This document shows, piece by piece, positions 25,350 to 37,198 of a stretch of DNA of 64,000 nucleotides. Source of the stretch: Dimorphilus gyrociliatus (taxonomy: Eukaryota; Annelida; Polychaeta; Dinophilidae); assembly GCA_904063045.1 (NCBI GenBank), contig CAJFCJ010000055.1, positions 8,802-72,801 of the forward strand, read 5' to 3'. The notes beneath the pieces were generated by a model. It was not told the DNA's origin. It saw nothing but the letters and a program-made list of their open reading frames with translations, and ran no database searches. How positions within the stretch are numbered: the stretch's first letter is position 1; every line of letters starts with the position of its first letter. The translations under genes were made by a program, and so were the position numbers.

Positions 25350-25567
25350 ATATAAACAGCATTATCACTGGAAATAGTTGGTGAAAATGATATGAATTCA
25401 AGAACATATTTGAAAAAATATCCTGAATTTTCCAAACAAAGCGATACATTCTTTGTATCAAAAACTTATGGAATTATTCCTTCTTTGTATGATATAACAA
25501 AATCTTATATTTCATCAGTTCATTCAAATATTCCTTATAATTGCTTTCAATTTAAAACGAAACTCTT
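24046..25567 (+). pseudogene. Receptor ectodomain fragment: LCCL-like, SRCR-like, LCCL-like exons
   Basis: Several open exons on the plus strand, not in one frame. About 24046-24254: a segment with FISKTYGIIPP and then SSDVC, matching in spacing the LCCL-like exon at 54253-54771 (FVSKTFGVLPP, then NTICKSAHRA). About 24314-24477: a spacer exon after a TTTTTTGCAG acceptor. About 24640-25044: an SRCR-like segment (IFNEICKEMGY is like the central VCRQLGY of SRCR domains). About 25127-25309: unassigned. About 25392-25567: a second LCCL-like start (FVSKTYGIIPS), cut off by an LTR fragment. The domain order matches the minus-strand exons at 53.7-54.8 kb, so this is probably a broken paralogue. Domain names are weak calls from pattern only. 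Confidence 0.45.
25316..25342. repeat. (TC)n microsatellite
   Basis: An uninterrupted run of about 13 TC dinucleotides. It falls in what looks like an intron of the receptor fragment. Confidence 0.85.
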
Positions 25568-25740
25568 TGGTAATTTGGCAACCTGCTATTACAAACTATC
25601 TACTCTGCTATTGAACTCTCATATTGTTACTTGCTTAAGTATTATTATTGAGAATAAACCGTTTTAATTTAAACATTTGTTTAAAGGTTCGAGTAGAACC
25701 AGTATTGTTATAACTTGCAAACGCATAGATTTTATATAGG
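25568..25740 (+). repeat. LTR family C, 3' part
   Basis: Direct-orientation match to the 3' end of the solo LTR at 26396-26910: GGTAATTTGGCAACCTGCT, an AATAAA-type signal near 25650, and the end block GTAGAACCAGTATTGTTATA. With 26396-26560 it forms an inverted pair about 650 bp apart. Confidence 0.75.
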
Positions 25741-26395
25741 ATATATTTGCAGTCCTATTTACTCTTAGTGATATGTTTTGTAAAAACTTTAATTTTTACA
25801 TATTATTTGCCAATTTCAACAGAGTTGCTTCGCAATATGAAATTGAGATGCAAATTAATTATAGTAAAAAATTATTTGCAGGTATACACTAATAAAACCC
25901 TCAATGGACCTTACAAGCCATGTTTAACATGCTACTCTATTTAGTTTATTCAAAGATCCTCCAAAACAATACCTTCCTATGTTTATTTGCTTTTTATCTC
26001 ATCAAGAGAACCTACATTTAAAAAATATTGATAAAGATGTCTTTAAATCAATCTTTGATTTTAAACCAATGCATGAATGTCCAACTCAATACATTGATCC
26101 CTAATTGGTCATATATTTTCAGGCTAAGTAATAATTGATGCTCTATGTATAGTGTTTTCAATGTTAAGAAATAGGATAAATTTGAAGTATCTTGATGAAT
26201 TTAGCTTTTACTTTACTTCTTGCCTCGGCAAAGACATACTTCAAGCTTTTCTAAAGTGTAGTTCCAAAGATTTGCAATTTCTTCACAAACAGAGCAAAAC
26301 TTGGATGTCAATGAGAAATGTAAACAACTTGTTGGTAATTCTTTAAAATGAACACATTCCTAGTGTACTGCTCTTGCTGGCAAAATCTATGCATT
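25741..26395. other. Segment between two inverted LTR-C copies
   Basis: Contains an open stretch at about 25945-26103 (plus strand, ending in a stop) that looks coding in composition but matches nothing I recognise. A second open frame spans 26152-26346. They may be exons of the receptor fragment to the left or internal retroelement sequence. Confidence 0.3.
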
Positions 26396-26910
26396 TGCAA
26401 GTTATAACAATACTGGTTCTACTTGAACCTTTAAACAAACGTTTAAATTAAAATGCTTTATTCGCAATAGTAATACTTAAGCAAGTAACAATATGAGAGT
26501 TCAATAGCAGAGTAGATAGTTTGTAATAGCAGGTTGCCAAATTACCAAACTGTCTTCCAATGTTGAGGAGTAGATGGATGGTTCCAGTGGAGGTTGTTTC
26601 CAGGTTATCTTCCCAGGTCCTTGGGTCCAGATGGAAGCTGCACGCAGAATGAGAATAGTGAGGATTTATATACTTTGAGGTTTGCCTCTGACATCCAATC
26701 ATCACTTTACAGTTGCCGAAATGTGTAGTTCATATTTATCTTTAGTAACAGGATGTTACAAGGTTCAACATTTAGGAAGGTTAATTGAATTATAACTTGG
26801 CCACACCCTAGGCAAGTTAATTAGATTATAACTTGGCCAACCTTAACTGGTAATTAAAGATGAGCCTTCAAGCTGACTAATCAAACCAGTGTTTGGCCAA
26901 TGTTATAGCA
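26396..26910 (-). repeat. Solo LTR, family C
   Basis: Minus-strand LTR-like unit starting TGCTATAACATTGG near 26910, with a TATATAAA promoter motif at about 26665-26672, an AATAAA polyadenylation signal near 26460, and an end at CTTGCA near 26396. The 3' part is shared with 22028, 25568, 48765 and 57595. No internal genes. Confidence 0.65.
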
Positions 26911-27226
26911 TTTTCTTGTGTAGGTTTTAAGATGTACATGTATAAGTTGCATAAAATAATAAAGTTCAAGCATGTAAAATATAACCAAAGTTGTACACTA
27001 GAAATATCAAAGATTTTATAGAACCAAACTTTTTAAAATGAATCAGACAACAGCAATTGGATACAGTCTATCAAGATTATAGCAAATGTCTATTAACCTG
27101 AATTAGGTTAAGAAAGGTGGCAATTGAAAAAGGCTGTAAATCATAAATTCCCCAAAAAAAAACAAAGTTAGTTTTTAGTAGATGAGACTGAAAGTAAAAA
27201 TGTAAAAATCCATACACAATATAAAG

Positions 27227-27885
27227 ATGGCTACCACAAGATATTTTATTAATCAAAATGTATTTGACTGTGCAATATGTTTGGGTTCTTGGAGAGGAAA
27301 TGATCCTAGAATATTGTCTTGTCAACAAACCTTTTGTTTCAAATGTTTAAAAAGACTACCAATTGATAATTATGAAATAGCCTGTCCTAAGTGTAGAAAG
27401 TTGAAAATACCTCTTGGCCAAATTGATCAACTAAAAAAACCAAAATTGAACATTTAAAAGAAAGTCAAGAAATTAGAAAAAATCCATGCAAAAAACATGT
27501 TAAGGATTCATTTATGTATTGTCAAACACATAATCTGGAAAACCTGCAGAATTCGTGTTTGAATGAAAATCATGTGAAATGTATAAAATTTCCAATGAAA
27601 ACGTTAGCAAAATTAAAAGAAAAATTGAATAAAATATTAATGAAAAACCAGAAAGCTACTAAAGAAATTATAACAACAATTAATGAATACAAAAGGAAAG
27701 CAGTAAATAAATTAAAATTAGAGTTTGACACAAATAAGACACAAATTCATTCAATTAAATGATCTACCTACTGCTTTTTATAAAATATTTACAACCCAAT
27801 ATGAAAAAGTAGAGAATCTATTAGAAGGAAAAACTTTGTTATCATTTTTGGCTAATAAAACAGCCATTTTTCAAACACAAAGAAT
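27227..27885 (+). pseudogene. TRIM-like RING / B-box / coiled-coil protein, two frameshifts
   Basis: The family comprises RING E3 ubiquitin ligases. Residues 14-59 form a C3HC4 RING (CAIC ... CQQTFCFKCL ... CPKC). After a single-base frameshift in an A7 run at about 27435 (one more A restores the frame) comes a B-box 2 (CKKHVKDSFMYC ... CLNENHVKC), then a Lys/Glu/Leu-rich coiled coil (about 27580-27760). A second single-base shift near 27757 leads into about 40 more codons ending near 27885. The start ATG at 27227 (AAGATGGCT) is in a good context. No C-terminal SPRY or NHL domain is visible. It is either a pseudogene or a gene with assembly errors. Confidence 0.75.
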
Positions 27886-28315
27886 ATGAATTTTTGCATT
27901 GAATATAATAACAAAAAAGAATTATAAGAATTGAACTGAATCTGCAATGGAACATTTCAATATTTATTTTTTGATCACCAATAATCAGATTGTTTAATCT
28001 ACCAAATTTCTTTCCACAGGATAGACCTAATGGAACTTTGTCTGTGCCATCAAATGACTTTTTTGGATTTTTTAATAGTGTCTCTTTTGATTGAAAAAGA
28101 ACAACATAATCAGTAAAGATACTGTCTCTGGAGCACCTTAAACTTTTTATGGTAGAAAAATTTTTTAAATCAGAATTTCCAGTTTTTCTCATACTTTCAT
28201 TAATAGCATTGTGAATAGAATACAACAAAAGCCCATAGTCACGTGATGGGTCTTCTTGGTAGGCCTGGGCACACTTCCTATTTAGAATCATTTTTAGTTC
28301 AATGGTTGCTGCATA
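27842..28315 (-). pseudogene. Possible ligand-binding-domain exon (ANF/periplasmic-binding-like), low confidence
   Basis: An open exon of about 150 codons following a TTTTAG acceptor near 28316. The pattern RDYGLLLYSIHNAI followed by a SFDGT segment resembles the YDAV...AHAL and FxGxxG motifs of glutamate/GABA-B-type extracellular domains. No transmembrane exon is found nearby. Upstream on this strand an LTR-B copy begins, so the gene is probably interrupted. It could equally be an unrelated ORF. Confidence 0.3.
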
Positions 28316-28403
28316 CAGTTGACATCTAAAACATTTAATGAATAATATATAAAATCTATCTTATTTTTATATTTGATATTTTCATTTTCTTCCTTTGTTA
28401 AAA

Positions 28404-28995
28404 GAGAAGAAACAATCAAATCAGTCAGCTGAAAATCAAATGTTGACAGCACTGATAGAGATAAGCATTCTTGACCTACTTTTGTGTAGGGCTGTGCATA
28501 TACAATGCGCAGCAACATGTTTTATTAAATTATAGACAAATATTGGTATTTGCAAACTGAACTTTAATATTACAATTTGAACAATATACAAATTTATTCA
28601 CTAATATGAAAATTACTTTAATGAAATGCCACTTAAGCTTTTACCGTCAGATTTCAACTTTGTAATCCTTTGACCACTTGAACCCAAGCTTTGGAAATGT
28701 ATAAAAGGAAATGCATTTCCCCAGCTTGTCACTTCAGTTCTTTAACCATTAACTGGTTGTTTAAACTTACTTGTTTAGAACTAGAAACTCATTTACTCAA
28801 TACATATTCTTTGGACGAAATACTGGTATTTTGTTGAATTATTTCTACCAAAATTACATTTGTTAAGACTATTTGTGGACGAACTTGAAAGGTTCTAATT
28901 GGACCAGTACTTTGGTAAATTGATAAATGATTGGAAAGGACGAATACTGTTCTGAGGAAGCAGAAATTCCTACAATTACAATACAACTAAGTACA
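28404..28995 (+). repeat. LTR family B copy
   Basis: Matches 5723-6599 in two blocks: the 5' block with CAGCACTGATA.AGATAAGC (28443 on) and the 3' block from the TATAAAAGG promoter (28700-28707) to the ACAATACAA...AAGTACA end. Shorter than the 5694 copy because the middle differs. Confidence 0.75.
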
Positions 28996-29207
28996 TTGAT
29001 AATATATTTCGAAATATTTAAATGATAATTTTCAAATTCTGGCATATGATAATCATATTTTTAACAATCACTATAATTTATTATCTCATTCATTAAAAAA
29101 TAATTCATATCAGCATATTTATTTTGACTAGAACAGAATTTTTCAATAAAAGGCAACCACAACAGAATATTTTTTGTGTTAAATAGTGTTGTATATAGTT
29201 GTTTGAA

Positions 29208-29415
29208 GGATTCGACAGAAAACGGCCCCAAAAGCATGGTTTTACCCCAACCCTAAACCATCCCTAATGTATCCCTAACCCTTTTTCATTACTCCTAACC
29301 CTTAGATGGGACCCCCTTCACTACAAATCAATAAATGCTTTCTTCCTCCTAACCATTTCTTAACCCAAAATGCTGCCTTCAAATATCCTTCTTGGGGCCG
29401 TTTTCTGTTGATCCC
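29208..29415. repeat. Palindromic MITE with 9-bp target duplication
   Basis: 208 bp, inverted ends GGATTCGACAGAAAACGGCC / GGCCGTTTTCTGTTGATCCC, flanked by TTGTTTGAA at 29199-29207 and 29416-29424. The interior contains several CCCTAACCC-type blocks. The duplication size suits mobilisation by a MULE-type transposase. Confidence 0.85.
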
Positions 29416-29490
29416 TTGTTTGAAAGGTAATGTACCAGTTACATTTTGAGCACTTTCAGTATTTTCTATATTTAGTAATACAATGAAAAG

Positions 29491-29692
29491 CGGGGGCGAC
29501 AGAAAACGTCCACAAATGAGAAATTTCAAGACAAAAATTTGGATTGAGAAATGATTAGGCAGAAGATAACAGCAACTGATTTGTAGTTAGCAGGGTCTCC
29601 TTTAAGGATTAGGGGTAATGGAAAAGGTTAGGTACAGCTAAGGGCTGGGTTAGGGTAAAAGCACTGATTTGTGGATGTTTTCTGTCGCATCC
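29491..29692. repeat. Palindromic MITE copy
   Basis: Begins GGGGGCGACAGAAAACGTCC and ends with the inverted GGATGTTTTCTGTCGCATCC. The interior closely follows that of the 17196 copy (TTAGGCAGAAGA, GGGTCTCCT, GGGCTGGGTTAGGG). No clear target duplication. Confidence 0.8.
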
Positions 29693-29699
29693 TTCAACA

Positions 29700-30334
29700 T
29701 GATTAAAAGAAACTATTGGTTTTGAGTACATTATGCTATCTTCTTTAAATGATGATCAAACATTCCGTTAAAACCATCTCCTCTTCTTCGATGGAAAAAA
29801 CATGTTTATTATTTAAAGTGACATTTATTAAATAAGATAAACTGGATTTGTCTACAAACACTAAGCATATTGAGTTCATAATGAAATACCCTAAAATTGC
29901 TCATATTATCCTTATAAGTGATATTTTTAACAAAAGAAAACATTTTCAAAAGAATTGTCATGATTTTGATTAGTTGAGAATAAAATTGAATTAAAAAATC
30001 TGAATATTAAAATGTTTGGCAATGCTCTCCTCTTACATTATCCTAACTACAACTTGTTAATGTTACCAAAGGTCAAACTTGAGTTTTGGACCAGTTCCAA
30101 GTTTTCATATTGAATGCTTGAAAACATATGTTATCAAATTTTTTACATCTTATGACAGAAACTGTCTGCATAAATATATCCAACCTCATTTCCACATGAA
30201 GAATGATATATAAAATGGAACAACATTTAAACTTTTCAATTGTGTAAAATTGTGTGCTAACCCTGATGCATATTTTATTTCATTTGTTCATAGTTTGACA
30301 TAAAATTTCATTTCTTTGTAAATATTTTTATAAT
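29700..30334. other. Spacer, no gene recognised
   Basis: AT-rich sequence without array, repeat or gene that I can support. Confidence 0.45.
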
Positions 30335-30610
30335 CTGAATATATACTGGACAATGGATTGAAATGAAACAGCTATTGGCTTTACCATTCTTACCTACTGA
30401 TATCATTCCAAAAGAATTTCACAAAAAGAACAGTTGAAAGCAATTCAGGAATTGGAAGACCTAATTACATATATTGAGACCACTTGGATTGAAGATAGTC
30501 TGTAGACATAGTTCTCTTGGTCTACGTATGAATCTCCTCTCAGGGCAAATAGTGATGTTGAATGATTCAATAATAGCTTGAATATAAATACTTATAGTTG
30601 ACGATTTGTT
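30335..30610 (+). pseudogene. Heavily decayed MULE transposase remnant, last exon
   Basis: Reads ALPFLPTDIIP at about 30370, matching the ALPFLPAHII motif of the other copies, and later WSTYESPLRANSDVE with stops, matching the GLSIRTNNSVEGW block around the catalytic Glu. Several frameshifts and stops. Much older than the other copies. Confidence 0.6.
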
Positions 30611-31329
30611 ATATTTTACTTTAATAATAATAATTAATTGCATCAGTTAATAAATTTTGTTTTTACTCTACAACCTATAAAGTAGAAGTTGTCTTGTATG
30701 TACAAATTTGTAAGAGAAAAAACAACATTATTCCAATAGAAATCTTCTCATCTTTTCATGGCAAAAGAAAAGTGCTGGTGGGTTTAATAGATTTCCCAAA
30801 CCTCTTACTTTTTTAATAACTTATTAGAAGAAAACCAGATTAAAAATTACTGAGAGGGGGCAAAACCACAGTAGGAAAAAAGTTCAAAGTAAACAAATAT
30901 TTCTAATAGAATTTTCTTTAAATGTCATTTTTGGTGTATTTTTTCTTTGACTCCTCCAGAAATCAATTGGGACTCTTGAAATATGAGGATTCTGTTTCCC
31001 TTTTTTGACAGTCAAAAAAATCCCTAACACTATCTTGCAATTATATACATTGGCCAGGCAGTGGAATATTGATACTGCAGTTGGTCTAGCTTTTCTTATA
31101 AAATATTGCAGATTTTCTATTATTAAAGGCCATTTATCTCATCTTCAATCTTGATAGTATTGATATAATTGAGGTGAAATTATCCAGATCCTTAAAAAGC
31201 AGTAGTGACAGGTGAGAGAAAATTCGTCCCTGGGAAAATTTGTTCGCCTTTTTTTAAAATAGCTAATGTAAACTGAGAAACTTAATTTTTTTTAGATATT
31301 AGAGATGACAAACTAATTTAAAGATAATG
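30611..31329. other. Spacer with a possible short array
   Basis: No gene. Near 31210-31250 the sequence AAATTCGTCCCTGGGAAAATTTGTTCG holds two related half-units and could be a degraded transposon end of the arrayed type. No partner end was found. Confidence 0.35.
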
Positions 31330-31475
31330 TATAAAAGGAAATGCATTTCCCCAGCTTGCCAGTTCAGTTCTGTTAGCTGGTTGTTTAAACCTGCATGTTT
31401 AGAACTAGAAACTCATTTACTCAATACAAATTCTTTGGATGAAATACTGGTGTTCTGTTTATTAATTTCTACTGA
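31330..31475 (+). repeat. LTR family B fragment, promoter region
   Basis: TATAAAAGGAAATGCATTTC at 31330 and the following approximately 140 bp match 28700-28840. Both the upstream part and the 3' end are missing. Confidence 0.7.
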
Positions 31476-31861
31476 AATTACATCAATGGGAGAGATGAAT
31501 GCCAGAACAGTTTCATTCCTCTTCCTGTAATTGGTTTTTAGTATTTTAGTTGGTTTAAATTATGTTGTTTTAAATAGAGATATAACTCAGGAAGTGTACA
31601 TATATACAATATTAGGTTTAGGGTTACAGTTACTTTTACTAATATTATGTAGTTTATTAGTTACTCACTTAATTCTTTGATTATCCATCTACTTTCAATG
31701 TGTTTGGAAATTCTGATCCCAAACATTAATAAATGGAAAATTATTGTTTTGATGTTTTCTCAAAATTTCTAATTCATTTGGCTTCCTATTATATAAACAA
31801 AACAAGGACAAACAACAAAGTTTGATGATGATAGCATCATCACAATTGAAAAGATTATATC

Positions 31862-32055
31862 ATATTTATGTAAATAAACACTTGTTGTTGTTGTCAACAT
31901 GTTTGTTATGTAACATCTTATCCTTTGCCTATAAAAGGGGTTGATTCTGGCAGTTCTGTACCATCTACCCTAGAGGCAACATCTACTTCAACACTTCTAC
32001 CATATAGTAAGTATCATTTATAAAATATCTACAAACTATAGTTCGTAAGTGTACA
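31862..32055 (-). repeat. LTR family A fragment (first ~200 bp), inverted
   Basis: Reverse complement of the first ~195 bp of the gypsy 3' LTR (46253-46447): starts TGTACACTTACGAACTATAG at 32055. Read on the plus strand, the same sequence has CCTATAAAAGGGG at about 31930 and a GTAAGTATC donor-like motif at about 32008, so it looks like a promoter plus first exon in antisense to the LTR. Confidence 0.75.
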
Positions 32056-33284
32056 CTGTTAATTTACGTTATTAGATTACTAAAGTTGAAATGCATAGTT
32101 ACTGTACCTTAAATAAGTTTTTGTAGTTTTTCATTAATCTATATATCTTCAATCTAAAACAAAAAGGGATGATTAGTCAGAGAAAGGAGTAGAATCTAGT
32201 TTATCTTCAATGATAAAAAAGACAATCTTACATACAATGACATTTCTAACATCAATAAAATTGTGCAATATTGCCTTACAGACATGTGATGAATCTTGCT
32301 ATCCACTTGAAATTTTGTTTAAATTTGATAATTGGTGAATTGTTTCTGATTAATACAGATAAATGTATCTTCAAACAAATGATTTCATACTTTTATAGCA
32401 GTTTATGCATGTCAATCAATTTACATGCTGACTTATCACAATAGGAGGGAAGGAGCATTAACTGTTGGGGAGTCAGCTGGGCGCGTCAATTCAGTCTTTA
32501 CTGAAAACTCCCAACTGGAAGTTCACTATCTTCAAATATCAAATTTGTTTTTGCCATATTGAGAAATTCAATTTCAAATATTATATTTATATAAGATAAG
32601 ATAAACTTTTAATATACTGCTATTTCTTACGAACGGGGAAGTAATTTTTTCTATAGATAGTAAAGATTCATTGCATAAGTTAACCTGCACTCCCAACAGA
32701 CTGAAAGTTGAGTTGGTAACATTTTATTTCTCATCTTCTACTTGTTCTTCTTCTTCCCAAATTGTCTTCTATATCAGTACAGCTTTCTACACATTTTCCT
32801 CCCAGGTGATTTGAGAACAAAACTTCTAATATGAACAGAAAAAGTATGGAACAGTTGGAAATTTCTACTGTTGATCAAAAACCGGATAGTATAATTACTA
32901 CAACAATTGTTACTAACCAGCCAAAAGAACAAGAGATAATTCAAGAATCACATGTATCAAATTATTTGGTAGAGTAGAGCATTTTAGTTTTTTTATTATT
33001 AATTTTCTTTTACCATAACAGATGGAGATTTTTTTGTTCACAATTGTTAAATGTAGACACATCATCCAATAAATATGAAGAGTACGATAATGTTGCCAAA
33101 CTGGATTCTGGAGCCACTTGCAATCATTCATCTGCTCTTCCTGGCAAGGAATGCCAGATGGCAATTGATTGGACTTTATCTGAAAGTTGAAATGCAATTT
33201 GCCATAGTAGTGTATCATGTACTGATCAATACATCAACGTTTCTCAATTAAACAAATTGAACATTGAATTATTTTTTTTTCCAG
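32056..33284. other. Spacer upstream of the 33-kb gene fragment
   Basis: No conserved gene seen. Small open frames such as minus 32913-33218 lack motifs. It may hold unrecognised 5' exons of the gene that starts by 33285. Confidence 0.35.
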
Positions 33285-34150
33285 GAAATACTCAATGTGT
33301 TTATTCAATTCCAGAAATTTCTCCTGTTATCTTTTATATACCAAAAGAATTTCATAATAATTTTATAGCTATAAAATTCAAAGTTTATGGACAAGGAAAC
33401 TTAAATCAAACTGAAAATTGTAAATCAATTCAAAGCAATTTCAAATTCAAATGAATGTTATAGAAGATGATGAAAATTATCTTATGTTTACAAACTATAA
33501 ACCAACAGAAAGAACTGAAAAATTTCATTTAGAAAGTTCATTAGTCAGATGTAAAAAATGGAGTGAATTTTGGTTGGAAACTTTCACAGAAAAAGTATAT
33601 TTTGGATCTGGTAGAGTATATGGTATCAATACTTTAGCTGAAGTCAGTTTAAACGCATCGAACATCTTCAAGAAGATTCTATTGAGCAACTCTGAGACAG
33701 ATGTCATCAATCAGTTTCAAATTACTGACATAGGTATAACAAAATGTTGATAAGGATCAAACTACAAGATAGAATGTAGGATCTAATGTCAAGGTTACCT
33801 TTCAGTGTGACCTCTAAATATACAATAGCATAACATTAACTACTAATCATTTTTTTCTTTTTCCTTCTTTATTCAGATGGACTAAAAATATTTCCATTTG
33901 GTAAAAAACAATGCTCTTTGAGTGACTGATAAAAAATTCACCTAATTAGTGAAAATGGTAAATTTGAAACTGAAGCTTTTCATCCATTAGTTGTATTTAA
34001 AAAATAGAATGATAACATTGAAAATGTTGTTGTAGAACTTTTTTTCACATTTAAAACTCCAACAGATATTAAAATTGTAAGATTTTATAAATTGCAAACA
34101 ATATTTGAACAAAAATCTTATATTATTATCAAATCTGCAATGAAATGTTG
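33285..34150 (+). pseudogene. Farnesoic-acid O-methyltransferase-like beta-sandwich domain fragment
   Basis: First exon: from a T-rich CAG acceptor near 33284 to the GGTATA donor near 33733. One frameshift at about 33450 is cured by one extra A. The combined exon has SPVIFYIPKEF early, then CKKWSEFWLETFTEKVYFGSGR. That follows the FWI...G.I.VGxG pattern of the extracellular module called Methyltransf_FA in databases, which occurs in invertebrate receptors and is not known to be an enzyme there. A second exon (about 33877-34150), with several stops, continues in a beta-strand-rich style. Probably a decayed receptor ectodomain; weak family call. Confidence 0.4.
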
Positions 34151-34897
34151 AAGTATAACCGTAATGTCCAATATTATGTTTAGGCCTATTACAAGAATAC
34201 ACAATTTCTGTAAGGAGCTCAATAAACAACTGATTGTTTGTTAGTACATGGTTTTTCAGCTTGTTTAGTCTTGCATTAAAATCTCCGGAGCATAGGTTGT
34301 TAATTACAATTGCAAAATTTCATATTTGAAAATTATCTTAAATAGAAATTCTTGTAGCTTCTGATAGGTTCACAATTTTAAAACTTTTTAAAAGTGACAC
34401 TTCTTTTCTTTAGGGTTAATTTTCTGAACATACATGATGCTTACTCATCTCGATAAATAGGCCTATCGAATTAAAGTATTGATATTCCTAAAATAGTTTG
34501 GAAAGAAAAAAGTCAAATTCTACTTATGGTAGTAATATCACAACCAATATGTTTTATAACAAGAACAATATACAAGGTTATTGAATCTTTAAATATATTT
34601 TTCAAGATATAAATATTGCCTTTTGATGTAAAAGTATTTTAGAATATTAAGTTCTTTTTGTCATGTATTTTAAAAAGAAAGATTAGAAATATAATATATA
34701 TGCATTTTATAAGTGAGAGGAGTGGGCTAAACAACCATTTAATCCCAAAGATGACAGCACTCATAGCCAAAAACTGTAAATGAGTATAGCCAATTTTCAT
34801 TTTTGCTTGTTAAATAGAAATATACAATTACTAGTTGATAATGTTTCAACTTGTACTGATTTACTTTAACTTCCCTCTCTAATTTCTTGTGTAATTT

Positions 34898-35600
34898 TTA
34901 CCAATAAAATTCTTTGGTGTTTTTGGAGCAACAATATCTTTGAGTAACACTATAGATTGCCTGGGTGAAGTGGAAAACACAACCATGAATTTCTGATTCT
35001 GGATAGATCTTAGAGACAGCTTTCCACAAACTCATCTCAAAATCCATTGTTATTTTCTCAGGCTGTGATATTGAGGTCAAGTTTCTGATGCTCTGAAGTG
35101 TGAATTGGGTATCAGAAAAATTGTTAATGAACTATTAAAATGTATACCTTGAATGCCTTTTTATAATATTTTTTTTGCTTTGATGATATAAAAATGAAAG
35201 CCGGGGGAACATGTTTCATTGCACCATTCTTTTTCACATAGCTATGAATAGATATTAGTTGATAGAATGGATCTTTCACAATCTTGAATGTTCCATCTAT
35301 AAACCAATGATTTGATTTACCAAGTAAATCAAGCTGATGATTTGTGGCAAAAATCAAGATTCTATTGTTGTTTTCATAAATGTCATCTTTTAAGAAATCA
35401 TCAGGAATGAAATTCTTATTTAAATCAAAGTCCACTTCTTTTGGTTCATTAGGCCTAAGTTTCTGTCTGGTAAAATTTGCAACTCTTTTCAAATAGTCAA
35501 TATTTGGCAGAGAGTCAGTTTGTTCTTGGTGTTTCAACAGAACTGTTTCTGCTAATCTTCTTCCACTTGAATGTGTGTCAGTTTTACAAATATCTTTTAA
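34898..35600 (-). pseudogene. MULE copy 4, catalytic core fragment
   Basis: Two exons on the minus strand. 35145-35600 holds the linker and first catalytic block WFIDGTFKIVKDPFYQL (canonical DGTF). 34898-35110 holds the second block (ITMDFE, CVFHFTQA). It is truncated before FLYWCH on one side and before the Glu exon on the other. It is closest to copy 3 at 18984-21649 but keeps the catalytic Gly-Thr that copy 3 lost. Confidence 0.8.
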
Positions 35601-36700
35601 ATTAAATTATATGACCCTTCTTGCTCCATTTTCTTATTCCCCATTTTTAATTCCTTAAAGTTTAATGTTATAAGCAATAAATAAAAAAAAATTACTTTCA
35701 ATAGAATTTTATCAATGTTGAATTATTGGAGAAAATTTAGCGAAACTGATTGTAAATTAGCTTATAATTCATCCAATCAAGTTAAAACTATATTTTTCCT
35801 TAATTACAAACTTGAGTATTGTTCCAATAAAGTGTGTTTCATGAGTGAATATCAATGCTACAAACTGCAGTATTGTATACTAACCCTAACCTCAAAAATG
35901 CTTTATTAGATTTCTTTAAAAACATGTTTTTCACTTCATATTTTTAATTTAAATATGTTTTTTATTATTGCTATTCAAACTATAGCTATTTTATATATTT
36001 TTCATTTTCTAGGCCTAATTTCAGTTAGTAAGATTTACCAACTCAATGATTTATACAATTCTTTATCAATAAATCTTGTTCAAATTGCATTTTTAATTAT
36101 ATTTTCTTTTTCAAATTGTGCTTCTGTAACAAAATGATATAAGATAGTTTCAAAAAGTGCTCCAAGAAGAGAAATGTAAGGAAAAATTTAAAGCAAAATG
36201 ACACAGTGAAAAGAGCTTTTTTTTCTTTTAGTTTCTCTTCTCAAAATTTTTTTCTTTTAGCTCACAATATAAATTCAAATTGGTATTCAAGTAATATCTA
36301 TTCAAAATATAAATATGATATTGTTAAATTTGAACAGAGTTGTTTTTAAATGACACAAATTAGCTATAAACAAAAAAAACACAAAAATTATTTTAATCTC
36401 ATTAGCAAAACAATTAATAAATTCTATTAAAAACTTCCAATCAATGGCATTACTCTTTAAGAAACATCTCAAGATAATAAATGTCTATTATATCGTAAAT
36501 ATTCAAGTCTTTTTAACCAGTCAGAAATCCTTTCCTGCTAAATTCTTATATTTCCTTCCAGTTAGAAACATCTCTAGATAATTGCACAAGATTATTGCAA
36601 TCACAAAATGGAAACGATCTTCTTAGCTGAGCTGTTGGGTTAAGGTTATGCTAAAAATTGAAAAAAACTGACATCTTTTTCCATACCTGTTTTTGTTTAG
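35601..36700. other. Spacer, unassigned short open frames
   Basis: Plus-strand frames at 35715-35909 (Cys-rich) and 35955-36137 (hydrophobic) could be exons but match no family I recognise. Otherwise AT-rich. Confidence 0.3.
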
Positions 36701-36724
36701 CAATTAATCATTTCTTACTGATGC

Positions 36725-36990
36725 TTATGGCCTGAAGTGACATTGTAACAATAAAAAAATGGCCATAGAACACACCATGGCTGCTATAACAAATGTACAT
36801 GACCAATCAGAATATCTATTAGCTGGTTTATGATCTATCAAATGATTAGGATCAAGATCAGGATCAGGAATAGGAACAGACTCAGGGTTAGGAGTAGAAT
36901 GAAGATTCGTCTGTTCCATATAAAAGGTTGAATAAGTTGTTGTTGAAGAAGGCTGATCTGTCACTGGTGGGGCAGTAGAATCTTCAAATC
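36725..36990 (-). CDS. Last exon of an unidentified membrane protein: Ser/Thr/Pro stalk plus transmembrane segment
   Basis: About 88 codons: a Thr/Ser/Pro-rich segment with an Asp-Pro run (PDPDLDP), then one strong transmembrane helix (FVIAAMVCSMAIFLLL) and a six-residue tail. This is typical of the C-terminal exon of a type I surface protein. The acceptor CTCATAG lies at 37208-37214, on the far side of a 208-bp MITE (36991-37198); without the insert, acceptor and exon are adjacent. The rest of the gene was not found upstream. Confidence 0.45.
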
Positions 36991-37198
36991 GGGGCTGACA
37001 GAAAATGTCCCCAAGTGAGATTTTGGAAAGCAAGATTTTGGATTGAAAAATAGTTATCAGGAGTAAAGTACCTTTTGATTTGTAGTTAGGGTGGTTCCAT
37101 CTAAGGGTTAGGGGTAATCAAAAAGGTTAGAGAGAGACAAGGGCTAGGTTAGGGTTAGGGTTAAACAATGCATTTGGGGACATTTTCTGTTGTATCCC
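36991..37198. repeat. Palindromic MITE inserted at a splice acceptor, 8-bp target duplication
   Basis: 208 bp, inverted ends GGGGCTGACAGAAAATGTCC / GGACATTTTCTGTTGTATCCC, flanked by TTCAAATC at 36983-36990 and 37199-37206. The target lies one base inside the minus-strand exon that ends at 36725. Confidence 0.88.

Noticed and set aside
37120-37170. Telomere or chromosome end from TTAGGG repeats
   Set aside because: The repeats are two to three units long and always lie at the same place inside a palindromic MITE family, with coding and transposon sequence on both sides.
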